From positions 1-33,609 of the IMG/VR virus record IMGVR_UViG_3300021952_000024: a stretch of DNA of 33,609 nucleotides. One strand, 5' to 3'. Source of the stretch: a virus. Shown here piece after piece: positions 1-7,801 of this stretch (position 1 is the first letter of the stretch; each line of letters opens with the position of its first letter). The position numbers and the translations under genes are program-made. The notes under the pieces are model-generated. The model worked only from the letters and a program-made list of their open reading frames with translations, did not search any database and was not told where the DNA came from.

Positions 1-1
1 C

Positions 2-592
2 GTCAATTTAAAACGTGGCGTAGATGAAGATATGGCGGAGTTGCTTACAGAGAAGCTGCGCGAAGAATATCCCGATGTCGATATTACAGCACACGTTTCA
101 TGGAAATCTGACGATGCGCATACGTATGGAAGCACAACGGCGTTTTTCACATACGTTCACGGTTTGAAAGATTCTACATCGAGAGGTTGTAACAATCTTG
201 CTCATGGTCATTTATCGTATATTGAAGTCATTGCAGATCCGCTCATCGCAAGAATGTTTTCGCAGCAGTTGGCGGCTGAGCTAAACGGGATAATCTTTGT
301 CAACCGCGAAAACGTGATTCGAGAAACAGATAAGTCCATCACGTTTGGTTATCAGAACACGTATTGTGGACGAGGAATGTTCCGAATGAAATTGGATACC
401 ACTCAACACAAGGTCGCGATTTTGGGTGGCGAAACTACCATCGAATGCTTGGTTGAAGAAGTAACTTCACAGTATTCTGACGACGCGTTGCGAGCTATGG
501 GAATCACACACATTATGATTTCTGAAGGGTTACAAAAAGGCGCAGTGCGGGAAGTTCCCGCATTATTAACCACGAACGGAGGTAAGGTATGA
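2..592 (+). CDS. queD: QueD-like 6-carboxytetrahydropterin synthase (5' end outside window)
   Basis: Likely converts dihydroneopterin triphosphate to 6-carboxytetrahydropterin, the second step of preQ0 (7-deazaguanine) synthesis. The frame is open to the left edge with no stop from base 2, so the Met at base 32 is probably internal and the gene is cut by the window. Counting from that Met, Cys53 and the zinc-binding HGH (58-60) match the C-x(4)-HGH core of the family, the ETTIECLVEE stretch (134-143) corresponds to the PTaEN helix, and Glu165 in ISEGLQ fits the conserved late catalytic-site Glu. The first zinc His of the family lies upstream of what can be seen. The gene overlaps folE by 4 nt (ATGA), as expected for a translationally coupled preQ0 operon. 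The family match is clear; QueD rather than eukaryote-type pyruvoyltetrahydropterin synthase is inferred from the neighbours. Confidence 0.8.
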   Translation, partial: VNLKRGVDEDMAELLTEKLREEYPDVDITAHVSWKSDDAHTYGSTTAFFTYVHGLKDSTSRGCNNLAHGHLSYIEVIADPLIARMFSQQLAAELNGIIFVNRENVIRETDKSITFGYQNTYCGRGMFRMKLDTTQHKVAILGGETTIECLVEEVTSQYSDDALRAMGITHIMISEGLQKGAVREVPALLTTNGGKV

Positions 593-1260
593 GTACAGTA
601 AAATCTGATGCAGTTTTAGGCGAGTTGGTTAAACATCACCTAACTTCTATTGGCATGGAAACGCCTATGTTTCCCGATAGCCCATTTTTGACTAGATCTG
701 AGAAAGTTGCTTCTATCGAAGCGTCGTTTCGGGATATTATGAAAACGTTGGGGTTAGACTTAACAGACGATTCGTTGGCAGATACACCTAACCGCGTTGC
801 GAAAATGTATGTTGATGAATTTTTCATTGGGTTAGACTACGCCAATTTCCCTAAGTGTACTACCATCTCTAATAAGATGGATGCTGGGATGGTTGTAGAG
901 AAGGGTGTGAAAGTGATGTCGAATTGTGAGCACCATATAGTAACGATAGACGGCGTTGCAACTGTTGGATATATCCCGAAGGATAAAGTTCTCGGTCTAA
1001 GCAAAATCAACAGAATCGTTGATTTCTTTTCTCGAAGACCACAAGTACAAGAACGACTGACTAATCAGATCTGGCATACACTATCGTTCATTTTGGGGAC
1101 GGACGATATCGCAGTTCACATCGACGCGGTTCACTTCTGTGTAAAATCGCGTGGTGTACAAGATATGAACTCTAGTACAGTCACGAGCAAGTTAGGCGGG
1201 GCATTTATGAACCACCCAGAAGTCCGTGCAGAATTCATGTCACTTGCGAGGGGTGCATAA
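589..1260 (+). CDS. folE: GTP cyclohydrolase I
   Basis: Converts GTP to 7,8-dihydroneopterin triphosphate, the entry step of folate and of 7-deazaguanine synthesis. At 223 residues it is normal family length. Zinc ligands are visible as Cys113 and His116 in the CEHH motif and Cys184 in HFCVKSRGV. The signature GLSKINRIVDFFSRRPQVQE (136-155) is nearly canonical, and the tail keeps RGV...S..TSKLGG. It overlaps queD by 4 nt and the next gene by 1 nt (TAATG). In phages, folE usually accompanies queD, queE and queC to feed DNA base modification rather than folate. queE is not in the window and may lie upstream. Confidence 0.95.
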   Translation: MSTVKSDAVLGELVKHHLTSIGMETPMFPDSPFLTRSEKVASIEASFRDIMKTLGLDLTDDSLADTPNRVAKMYVDEFFIGLDYANFPKCTTISNKMDAGMVVEKGVKVMSNCEHHIVTIDGVATVGYIPKDKVLGLSKINRIVDFFSRRPQVQERLTNQIWHTLSFILGTDDIAVHIDAVHFCVKSRGVQDMNSSTVTSKLGGAFMNHPEVRAEFMSLARGA

Positions 1261-1625
1261 TGAAACAAACTTTAATGATAGCAAGTTTGTTGGTTGGGGT
1301 ATATTCCCATTCTGTATATGCGGGAGATGCGCCTACTCAGTGTGTTGCAAAATACATGAGTGTTGAGGAACACAAACAAAAGTTCCGAAATGGTGTTTCT
1401 TATGATGCCATGTCCCTTACAGCAACGTCGCCGAACATTCCTGTCGGTAAACCCGTTCGCGTTTGCAATTTAGAAACTTCTAAGTGTGTCGATGTAACTA
1501 TCGTAGCTCCGAGAGCATATAGTGATACGTCTTGTATTACTTTATCGTGGAATGCTGCTTCGAGTATCGATGGATTAGCAGGCGGAAATGTTAAAGTTTC
1601 TATCACAGTTTTAGACCCGAAATGA
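1260..1625 (+). CDS. Secreted RlpA-like double-psi beta-barrel protein
   Basis: 121 residues beginning with a clear signal peptide (MKQTLMIASLLVGVYSHSVYA, cleavage after the Ala near residue 22), so probably periplasmic. The mature part follows the RlpA/expansin double-psi barrel pattern: a 'P.G..VRV.N' strand (PVGKPVRVCNLET), a valine-rich strand (CVDVTIVAP) and a late 'ITLSWNAA...LAGGNVKVSI' equivalent to the LS.AA...G...V.V segment. The catalytic Asp of lytic RlpA enzymes is not obvious; Cys residues may form disulphides. It sits inside the preQ0 operon with 1 nt and 4 nt overlaps but has no evident role there. A function in envelope remodelling or blocking superinfection is only a guess. 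Confidence 0.55.
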   Translation: MKQTLMIASLLVGVYSHSVYAGDAPTQCVAKYMSVEEHKQKFRNGVSYDAMSLTATSPNIPVGKPVRVCNLETSKCVDVTIVAPRAYSDTSCITLSWNAASSIDGLAGGNVKVSITVLDPK

Positions 1626-2146
1626 GCGAAACATTTTCTGTAATGGTGGACATCGAAACAATGTCCACCCACTCAACTGCCGCAATAGTTTCTATCGGGG
1701 CGTGTAAATGGGATATGGACGGAATTCAAGACACGTTCTATATTGCGGTATCTTTGGCAGATTGTTTACGACTTGGGTTGCATAAAGAGCAAGACACTGT
1801 TGAATGGTGGAAACGTCAGAGTAAAGAAGCGCAATTGGCGTGGGCTCGTGACGGTATGCCGCTAGATTACGCGCTACGCTCTTATAGTGATTGGCTAGGC
1901 GAGGAAGGCAAGGCGACAGACCACTACTGTTGGGGGTTAAACTTTGACATTCCGATTCTCGAGAATGCGTTTCGAGTGTGCGATCTTCCCAAGCCTTGGA
2001 AGTATTGGAATTTGAAATGTGCCAGAACGCTTCATGCTTTCTTAGACACTGGTAAGATTGAGAAGCGCGAGGGGACCTACCACAATGCTAAAGACGATGC
2101 CGTTACACAAGCGAACGATCTGATTAGAATTTTTAAGTCGCTCTAA
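1622..2146 (+). CDS. DexA-like 3'-5' exonuclease, DEDDh family
   Basis: 174 residues with an RNase H-like exonuclease fold. Exo I is D10-x-E12 (MVDIETMS), Exo II lies in WGLNFDIPILE (about 101-111), and Exo III is the YHNAKDDA stretch near the C-terminus, giving the His and Asp of the DEDDh class. The SxWWK-type segment after the first motif and the overall layout resemble T4 exonuclease A (DexA, 227 aa) and the Rv2179c-like family, though this copy is shorter. Likely substrates are single-stranded DNA or RNA 3' ends, for nucleotide recycling. It overlaps the upstream gene by 4 nt and is followed by a promoter for queC. Confidence 0.8.
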   Translation: MSETFSVMVDIETMSTHSTAAIVSIGACKWDMDGIQDTFYIAVSLADCLRLGLHKEQDTVEWWKRQSKEAQLAWARDGMPLDYALRSYSDWLGEEGKATDHYCWGLNFDIPILENAFRVCDLPKPWKYWNLKCARTLHAFLDTGKIEKREGTYHNAKDDAVTQANDLIRIFKSL

Positions 2147-2149
2147 CAA

Positions 2150-2178
2150 TTGTAAAAATTTCAAGTTTTTGGTAAACT
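2150..2178 (+). promoter_or_regulatory. Promoter before queC
   Basis: TTGTAA at 2150-2155 and TAAACT at 2173-2178 with a 17 bp spacer. The same TTG-N17-TAAACT arrangement is found at 9866 and 27169 in this window, which supports it. It gives queC, the amidotransferase and dpdA their own start point within the modification operon. Confidence 0.5.
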
Positions 2179-2204
2179 GTATCTTTAATTAAATGGAATT
2201 AAAT

Positions 2205-2957
2205 ATGAATATAACAGTGTCGTCTATAATCGAAAAAATGCCAGATTGCGATAAAGTCGTTGTTTCGCTTTCTGGTGGAATGGATTCCACCACCGTTACC
2301 AGATTTGCAGTGGAAAAATACGGGGCGAGTAATGTGTATGCGATCTCGTTCGCATACGGTCAAAAACAGTGTATCGAACTAGAAAAAGCCAGGTCGACCG
2401 CAGAACACCTGAATCTTGCAGAGCATAAAGTTGTGGATATAACATTCTTTGGTGACATGGTTAGAGGGGTGTGCTCTAATATATCTGGGGGCTCTAAGAC
2501 TCCTACTGTGTATGAGGTACTAGGTGATCCTGCACCTAGTACCTATGTACCAAATCGAAATATGGTATTACTGTCTATCGCGGCGTCATACGCGGTTACC
2601 GTAGGTGCTCACGCGGTATTCATCGGCGCACAATCACAGGACGAATACTCTTATTTCGACACGACCCCAGAATTCTTCAGAGCAATGAATTCGGTCGTAG
2701 GACAAATGAGAAAAGACGTGGTACAATACTATGCACCATTTCAGCAATTAAACAAGGCAGACGAAATCCGATTACTATCTGAATTGGATGGGAATGTGGG
2801 GCTATTAAAACATACGATGAGCTGTTATGACCCTACAGATGGTGTAAGTTGCGGAATATGTCCATCATGTGCGGAACGCATCATGGCATTCATGCGGTGT
2901 GGGTTAGTGGACCCTATTCCTTACAAATGCGCCATTTCATGGAAGGATTCTGTCTGA
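2205..2957 (+). CDS. queC: 7-cyano-7-deazaguanine (preQ0) synthase QueC
   Basis: ATP- and ammonia-dependent conversion of 7-carboxy-7-deazaguanine to preQ0. About 250 residues. The PP-loop SLSGGMDSTT is near the N-terminus, and the zinc site CGICPSC plus an earlier Cys (CYDP) lies at the C-terminus, all as in bacterial QueC. The ATG at 2205 is chosen over one at 2193 because GGAA at 2195-2198 is a well-spaced ribosome-binding site for 2205. The stop overlaps the amidotransferase start (TGATG). In several archaea and phages QueC is fused to a glutamine amidotransferase (Gat-QueC); here the two halves are separate but coupled genes. Confidence 0.93.
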   Translation: MNITVSSIIEKMPDCDKVVVSLSGGMDSTTVTRFAVEKYGASNVYAISFAYGQKQCIELEKARSTAEHLNLAEHKVVDITFFGDMVRGVCSNISGGSKTPTVYEVLGDPAPSTYVPNRNMVLLSIAASYAVTVGAHAVFIGAQSQDEYSYFDTTPEFFRAMNSVVGQMRKDVVQYYAPFQQLNKADEIRLLSELDGNVGLLKHTMSCYDPTDGVSCGICPSCAERIMAFMRCGLVDPIPYKCAISWKDSV

Positions 2958-3616
2958 TGTGTGGGCTGTTTGCTAGTTTCGATAAAAATATGTTCGAACT
3001 GTTAGGGAATATAAATTCTGCTAGAGGTTCGCATTCGTTTTCGATCACCTACATCCAGAATGACCTTGTCAGAAGAGTGATGGATGCACAAATCACCAAA
3101 TTTGAAGGGGCGTTTCATTTAGATGGGCGCGAAGCCCTATCAGGCTTCGTCATAGGACACATTCAAGCACCTACGACCACCGCGAGAGACACGATCAACA
3201 TTCACCCGGCCTCAACCGGTGGTGCTTTGTTATGGCATAACGGCCTGATCAAATCGAAGGATGTAACTCGGTTACAGGAGAAGCAAGGGGTTAAAGACCC
3301 GTGGGACACATCGTTGTTATTGACGGAGTTGCAAGGTGGCGGATGCGAGACCATTTCCGCCAATCTATCCGTCCTAGACGGTAGCTTTGCCTGCTTCTAC
3401 ATGAAAAATGGTGAGTTGTTTGTATTTCGTAATGAGATAGGCCCACTGTTTTATAACGACGGGGGAGACTTCAGCAGTCTGGTGCGCCCAGGTATGGTTC
3501 CTGTACCCGCAAATGTATTCTTCCGCGTAGATTTAGATTTCGGCCGGTGTCGGGTAAGTCTAAGGGAGGTGTGTAAATTCACAACATACAATAACCCTTA
3601 TTTCATGCAGGTATAA
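2957..3616 (+). CDS. Stand-alone class II glutamine amidotransferase (Gat partner of QueC)
   Basis: 219 residues starting Met-Cys-Gly, so processing would expose the N-terminal nucleophile Cys2 of Ntn-type glutaminases. Further class II motifs are RGSHSF (conserved Arg), GHIQAPT, an HPAS...LLWHNGLI block (the 'HNG' loop) and LDGSFACFY. The ATG at 2957 overlaps the queC stop; in-frame upstream Mets belong to queC sequence. In Gat-QueC proteins this domain is thought to let preQ0 chemistry continue to the amidated base G+ (archaeosine). Its place between queC and dpdA suggests the same role here. No synthetase domain follows, so it is not a purF- or asnB-type enzyme. Confidence 0.85.
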   Translation: MCGLFASFDKNMFELLGNINSARGSHSFSITYIQNDLVRRVMDAQITKFEGAFHLDGREALSGFVIGHIQAPTTTARDTINIHPASTGGALLWHNGLIKSKDVTRLQEKQGVKDPWDTSLLLTELQGGGCETISANLSVLDGSFACFYMKNGELFVFRNEIGPLFYNDGGDFSSLVRPGMVPVPANVFFRVDLDFGRCRVSLREVCKFTTYNNPYFMQV

Positions 3617-4840
3617 ATGAATAATAACACTTTAGAATATGTCGGGTCTGGTATGGGTAGGACTCGAATGATGCTAAATGATATTCCAGAACACCCGGCT
3701 CTTTTAGAATATATAAGAGCTGGGTTGTCACTGTTGAATAGTGATCCCTTGCATAAGCATGGTGTGCTGTATAACTCGTTGATGGAACCGAAGTATGGGA
3801 GCGTCATTCATAATCTATATAGGGACACGTTACACTCTGTCCATGCAGATTCTGGTGGTTTGCAGGTCATGACTTTAGGAAAAGTCATGACCCCAGAACT
3901 GAAGTTCGGTGTCTATGAAAACCAGGCCGCATATTGTGACGTAGGGATGTCATTCGATGACATCCCTGTGATATCCACATCTAAAACCTCCGTCGTGGAT
4001 ATCACAGGAAGGTATTACGACCCTTCACTGATAAAAGAACGTGCTCATAGCAGTGCAGTCAACATCGTAGAACAAGAGCGCGTGTTTGCTGAACTAGGGA
4101 CCGACGCGCAAGTTTGCGCAATCGTTCATGGACAAACAGGCGAGGACCTACGCCTGTGGGCTGATACGATGAGGGATGTATTGGGGCACGATTTTGGAAA
4201 GGTGTCCTTTGCAACCGCTGCGATGGGAAATGGTGCTAAAGAAGACGTAAAATCTGCTTTCTATGCCGGTCTGCTTAAAGGGGGTGCGAACCACTTACAC
4301 TTTTTGGGTGTAGGGTCTGTCCGGAGATTGTTACCCGTGCTTATTTTTATGCAGAGTGGGCTGTATCAAAACTTACACATCAGCTACGACTCTACCAGCC
4401 TATCATCCGCATCTGTAGGGGGTAAGTATTATATGGCCACTGGTGCGATCAATTTGCATAGGCAACATCATAATGAATGGAATGACGTGTACGATGACAT
4501 TCACGGAATGCTACCCCTTCCATACGATAGGGAGTATTTTCATAGGATGTCCACCACGTCCCCTACAAGGACAGAAGATTTCGCAGGTCCTATATATCAA
4601 ACGTTTTCTATGTACATGGGGAGTGTTTTAAATTTCAAGCGAAATATATCATTGCTACTATCAGATCGAGATTTATTATTATCCACGCTAAGAACTCCGT
4701 TACTTCGGCAGGTCTATAAGTCACTATATGACGTGAATAGTGAGAAAGATTTTGATGATTGGATGCGACTCGCGGGCAGATATTTGCGTTCCGATTCATT
4801 GATGCCACTTAGCACACAGACACTGACAGATTTTTTATAA
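3617..4840 (+). CDS. dpdA: DpdA-type DNA 7-deazaguanine transglycosylase
   Basis: 407-residue member of the tRNA-guanine transglycosylase superfamily. DSGGLQ (D78) matches the substrate-binding 'DSGGFQ' of TGT, SFDDIP (112-117) and HGQTGEDLR (171-179) match further core motifs, and the Asp258 of ISYDSTS is the expected nucleophile position. The C-terminal Cys/His zinc site of true tRNA TGTs is not seen, which is typical of the phage DpdA group that exchanges guanine for a 7-deazaguanine in DNA. It begins directly after the amidotransferase stop and ends the modification operon. Established work on DpdA phages links such enzymes to resistance against host restriction; the exact base made here is inferred. 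Confidence 0.85.
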   Translation: MNNNTLEYVGSGMGRTRMMLNDIPEHPALLEYIRAGLSLLNSDPLHKHGVLYNSLMEPKYGSVIHNLYRDTLHSVHADSGGLQVMTLGKVMTPELKFGVYENQAAYCDVGMSFDDIPVISTSKTSVVDITGRYYDPSLIKERAHSSAVNIVEQERVFAELGTDAQVCAIVHGQTGEDLRLWADTMRDVLGHDFGKVSFATAAMGNGAKEDVKSAFYAGLLKGGANHLHFLGVGSVRRLLPVLIFMQSGLYQNLHISYDSTSLSSASVGGKYYMATGAINLHRQHHNEWNDVYDDIHGMLPLPYDREYFHRMSTTSPTRTEDFAGPIYQTFSMYMGSVLNFKRNISLLLSDRDLLLSTLRTPLLRQVYKSLYDVNSEKDFDDWMRLAGRYLRSDSLMPLSTQTLTDFL

Positions 4841-4851
4841 CAAGGAACAAT

Positions 4852-5511
4852 ATGAAACTATCACCTAACACCCGAGCACTATTGACCCACTTCAACACCA
4901 TTTCCACCAACTTCTTGTTCAAACCGGGAAGTGAAGTTGACACCGTTAGCGTGTCTAAGGAAATTTTAGTTAAAGCTACCATCCCAGAAACTATTCCGTG
5001 TGAGTTCGGAATTTACAACCTAGGAGAATTCCTAGCTGTCATGTCGCTGTTCGATGACCCAGATTTAGAATTTACACCAAATAAAGTAACTATGACGTGC
5101 AGTTCCGGTCGAGGCAAAGCAACTTACGCGCCGTCCAGCCGTTCTATTCTGGTAGTCCCTGAATACAAGAAACCACTGCCAACTCAAGAAGATTTTAAGT
5201 TCGAGCTTACTGCGGATGCACTTAAACAAATTATTAAGGCTGGCTCCGTATTAGATGCGCCGGACCTGACAATCACGGCATCCGCATCGGAAGGCGTTAC
5301 ACTTAAAGTTGGGTGTAATGACGGCAAAGTGCCCAACGACTTCGAATTAAAAATCAAAGATACTAGCGATGTTTCTGGATCATACCGTTTGCGGTTGGCA
5401 GATATGAAACTGATGCCAGGTACATATAACGTAACAGTATTGGCAGGTATCATGGTGCGATTTGAAAGCACTGATGGGCGCAGCACCACTTATATCGCAT
5501 TGCAGCGATAG
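4852..5511 (+). CDS. 45: DNA polymerase sliding clamp (T4 gp45-like)
   Basis: 219 residues against 228 in T4 gp45. The N-terminus (MKLSPNTRALLTHFNTI) and the segments IYNLGEFLAVMSLF and RLADMKLMPGTYNVTVLA align by eye with gp45 (MKLSKDTTALLKNFATI, IYDLNGFLGILSLV, INMANMKMQPGNYKLLLWA). It forms a ring that tethers the phage polymerase and, in T4, activates late transcription. AAGGA precedes the ATG. It is followed by a GC-rich hairpin and then the clamp-loader genes, the T4 order. Confidence 0.93.
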   Translation: MKLSPNTRALLTHFNTISTNFLFKPGSEVDTVSVSKEILVKATIPETIPCEFGIYNLGEFLAVMSLFDDPDLEFTPNKVTMTCSSGRGKATYAPSSRSILVVPEYKKPLPTQEDFKFELTADALKQIIKAGSVLDAPDLTITASASEGVTLKVGCNDGKVPNDFELKIKDTSDVSGSYRLRLADMKLMPGTYNVTVLAGIMVRFESTDGRSTTYIALQR

Positions 5512-5520
5512 CAGAATGTG

Positions 5521-5557
5521 GCGCGTTCTAATGTGTCTAATTCGCACTAGAACGCGC
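5521..5557 (+). other. GC-rich stem-loop between clamp and clamp-loader genes
   Basis: GCGCGTTCTA (5521-5530) pairs perfectly with TAGAACGCGC (5548-5557) across a 17 nt loop. No clean T-tract follows at once, so it may attenuate, protect the clamp mRNA 3' end, or set the clamp to loader ratio, rather than fully terminate. The role is inferred. Confidence 0.5.
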
Positions 5558-5600
5558 TGTACGCGCTTCAAATACACTTTTGGATATAAGGCATACAATA

Positions 5601-6545
5601 ATGAAATTTAACGACGAAGAAACGCTATGGGTTGAAAAGTACCGCCCATCTACTTTAGACGACTGTATTTTACCGGCTAACATCAAGTCTGTATTTGAAG
5701 GCATCAAAGCAAGTGGTGACCTACCAAATATGATTCTTGCAGGCGGCCCTGGGCAAGGTAAGACTACCGTTGCAAAGGCGTTATGTGAGGATATGGGATA
5801 TGACTGGATTATCGTCAACGCGTCCAACGAACGAAATTTGGACGTGTTGCGAACAACCATTGCTAGATATGCAACCTCTCAGTCTATGACGGCGGCTATG
5901 AAGTGTGTGATTTTGGACGAAGCAGACTATATGAACCCAACTTCCCTTCAGCCAGCACTGCGCGGGGCGTTGGAGGAATATAGCAAGAATTGCAGATTCA
6001 TTATGACGTGCAATTATCCAAACAAGATTATTCCTGCACTTCATTCACGCTGCGCATTGGTGGACTATCAGATTCCTAGTTCTGAAAAGCCAAAAATGGG
6101 GTTGGAAAGTATGCGTCGATTGCAACTCATTCTTGACAATGAAGGCGTAAAATACGATCGATCAGCACTTGCTAACCTGGTTCAGAAATACTTTCCAGAC
6201 TTTCGAAGAATCATCAACGAATGTCAACGCTATGCCGCTATCAAAGGGGAAATTGATAAAGACATCTTAGTGATTAAAGATGTAGAGTTTGCACCATTGG
6301 TGAACGCATTGCGTGCGCAAAACTACAAGGCGATGTTGCAATGGGTGACAGACAACGAATCTTCTGACGTTAATGTGTTGTTCAGAAAATTGTTCGATTC
6401 GTTGTATAACGTGTTGGCACCGGCGTCTATTCCTGAAGCTGTTTTAATCATTGCCCAATACCAATATCAGGCAAACAATAGCGTTGACCCGAAAATTCAG
6501 TTCGCTGCTGCGATGACTTCATTTATGACCCTTCAATACCTGTAG
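5601..6545 (+). CDS. 44: Clamp loader AAA+ ATPase subunit (T4 gp44-like)
   Basis: 314 residues (T4 gp44 is 319). EKYRPSTLDDCILP is the RFC-type N-terminal box. Walker A GGPGQGKTT is at 48-56, Walker B VILDEADYM is about 60 residues later, and the sensor/arginine-finger 'SRC' box appears as HSRCAL. It opens and loads the clamp using ATP. The ATG at 5601 is preferred over an in-frame TTG at 5580 because AAGG at about 5588 gives proper spacing and the protein then starts like its family. It works with the small subunit just downstream. Confidence 0.95.
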   Translation: MKFNDEETLWVEKYRPSTLDDCILPANIKSVFEGIKASGDLPNMILAGGPGQGKTTVAKALCEDMGYDWIIVNASNERNLDVLRTTIARYATSQSMTAAMKCVILDEADYMNPTSLQPALRGALEEYSKNCRFIMTCNYPNKIIPALHSRCALVDYQIPSSEKPKMGLESMRRLQLILDNEGVKYDRSALANLVQKYFPDFRRIINECQRYAAIKGEIDKDILVIKDVEFAPLVNALRAQNYKAMLQWVTDNESSDVNVLFRKLFDSLYNVLAPASIPEAVLIIAQYQYQANNSVDPKIQFAAAMTSFMTLQYL

Positions 6546-6551
6546 GCGAAT

Positions 6552-7001
6552 ATGTTTGATACAAATACAGACGGGGTAGATTACGAAGCAATCGCATCAC
6601 AAGCAAAGCAAGATAGAGTTAAACTATCACCGTTTGACTTTATTACCGCTATCAACACTAAAAAGACTTTAGATTTAACAGACCCTGCGATAGAAGCACA
6701 ATACGAACCGTTCGTTATCAACAGAGGATATCTTCAGGCGCAATATAGTGTCGGGGTTGCCGCGATGTTAGACAGATATAACGGGCTAGATAAACGGATG
6801 CAGTATGAGCTTTATTATCACATGCTTCCAAAAAAGAAAGGGTTTACTGCTTGGTCAAAGCCAGATAAAAGTGTTGACGACCAGATAGTACTTTTGAAGG
6901 AGGTGTATGGTTATTCGCGGGTGAGGTGTTTGGAAGTGTTACCACTTATTAAAGATTGGAAGGCGTTAGAGCAACGTGTTAGTAGGGGCGGCAGATCATG
7001 A
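6552..7001 (+). CDS. 62: Clamp loader small subunit (T4 gp62-like)
   Basis: 149 residues, shorter than T4 gp62 (187). Similarity is weak but recognisable: a PFDFITAINTKK segment like gp62 FFEIIGAINNK, followed by FVINRGYLQAQ...AMLDRYNGL..RMQYELYYHMLPKKK, matching the FMVENALSQFP...MAAVPRGKRYGKW region. The 45-44-62 order is the strongest support. It lacks ATPase motifs, as expected. In T4, four gp44 and one gp62 make the loader. Confidence 0.8.
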   Translation: MFDTNTDGVDYEAIASQAKQDRVKLSPFDFITAINTKKTLDLTDPAIEAQYEPFVINRGYLQAQYSVGVAAMLDRYNGLDKRMQYELYYHMLPKKKGFTAWSKPDKSVDDQIVLLKEVYGYSRVRCLEVLPLIKDWKALEQRVSRGGRS

Positions 7002-7261
7002 AAATTTGTATTCTGAATGGCATGCTGTGTGTAAATGAGAGACATATCCCATACTCGATATGTCTCTACGACGACCTTCTAGCGTTAGGCTTATCTGAAG
7101 CAGAAGCTAAAACAACTTCGGCGGAATTATACAAGTCTGAATTATTGAAATGTGTAGATGAAGAACTTGCAAATCGAATTATCGGTATATTAGATGAGAG
7201 TGGATATTTCTCTCATCTTGGCGATAATGTTAAGTTTTCAACACTAGCAAACTTGTTATAG
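6998..7261 (+). CDS. Unknown 87-residue protein after clamp loader
   Basis: Overlaps the clamp-loader small subunit by 4 nt (ATGA), so it is probably coupled to it. In T4 the translational repressor RegA sits at this position, but this protein is shorter (87 against 122) and I see no RegA-like sequence. It contains a short leucine- and acid-rich helical middle (LSEAEAKTTSAELYKSELLK) and no zinc or membrane motifs. It is the last gene before a strong terminator. Confidence 0.6.
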   Translation: MKICILNGMLCVNERHIPYSICLYDDLLALGLSEAEAKTTSAELYKSELLKCVDEELANRIIGILDESGYFSHLGDNVKFSTLANLL

Positions 7262-7283
7262 ATGCCCGCATAAATCGTTTTGA

Positions 7284-7315
7284 AATCCTAGCATGATTGC
7301 TAGGATTTTTTTTTT
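7284..7315 (+). terminator. Rho-independent terminator of the replication operon
   Basis: AATCCTAGCA (7284-7293) pairs with TGCTAGGATT (7298-7307) over a TGAT loop, followed by an uninterrupted run of ten T from 7306. The next promoter begins 13 nt later, making a terminator-promoter cassette. Confidence 0.93.
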
Positions 7316-7327
7316 GCATTTTAGGGC

Positions 7328-7355
7328 TTTACAATTTCTAAAGACTGTGTATAAT
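7328..7355 (+). promoter_or_regulatory. Strong sigma-70-like promoter of the RNA-maintenance operon
   Basis: TTTACA (7328-7333), 16 bp, TATAAT (7350-7355) with an extended TGTG before the -10 and CACATCAAGCA just after it. The same sequence recurs almost unchanged at 14687 (+) and on the - strand at 21233-21260 and 31297-31324. Confidence 0.9.
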
Positions 7356-7394
7356 GCACACATCAAGCAACAATAATTTTTAGGAGCAGACAAA

Positions 7395-7643
7395 ATGAAA
7401 AATGCCGCCACAGTCATTTACAAAGATATTCCCGCTGTTGCAGTCACCAAAAAGATTGCTAACACTACCAACTGGAAACGCGCCAAAAGCAACCGTTTTT
7501 CTTTTGTAAAGGACTGTGGCGACGTTCCTACTGTTTGCCACAACCCAATCACCGGCGTGTTTGAAGATGTTGTTAATGCTCGCGGCAATGCCTACGCCCG
7601 CCGCAACCAACTTCACTTCGCAAACAAAAAAGGTGCCAAATGA
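7395..7643 (+). CDS. Unknown basic 82-residue protein
   Basis: First gene after the strong promoter, with AGGAG upstream of the ATG. It is rich in Asn, Lys and Arg, with two Cys about ten residues apart (KDCGDVPTVCHN), and has no recognisable domain. Being first in the operon and small fits an early host-takeover protein, but nothing in the sequence proves that. It overlaps the following small membrane protein by 4 nt. Confidence 0.65.
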   Translation: MKNAATVIYKDIPAVAVTKKIANTTNWKRAKSNRFSFVKDCGDVPTVCHNPITGVFEDVVNARGNAYARRNQLHFANKKGAK

Positions 7644-7798
7644 AATCTTATGTTGTAAGTGGAGTAGTTGCGTTGTTTATTCTAGCAACTGCTATCTTTT
7701 CCTTAGAGAGTGGAGAAATTGCAATGGCAACAGTCTTATTTGCGCTTGCTGCGGTTTCTGCCTTGCTTGCTGTACTTGCATATTCTGAAGGAGTTTAA
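7640..7798 (+). CDS. Small membrane protein, 52 residues
   Basis: The ATG overlaps the previous stop (ATGA) and the ORF ends TAA at 7798. Two hydrophobic stretches (about residues 5-21 and 29-48) separated by the acidic linker SLESGE predict a two-helix hairpin in the inner membrane. No homologue is recognised. It forms a pair with the equally small hydrophobic gene that follows. Confidence 0.6.
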   Translation: MKSYVVSGVVALFILATAIFSLESGEIAMATVLFALAAVSALLAVLAYSEGV

Positions 7799-7801
7799 AT
7801 T

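Noticed and set aside
6998-7261. RegA translational repressor by gene order
   Set aside because: The T4 position fits, but length and sequence do not; no RegA-like segments are visible.
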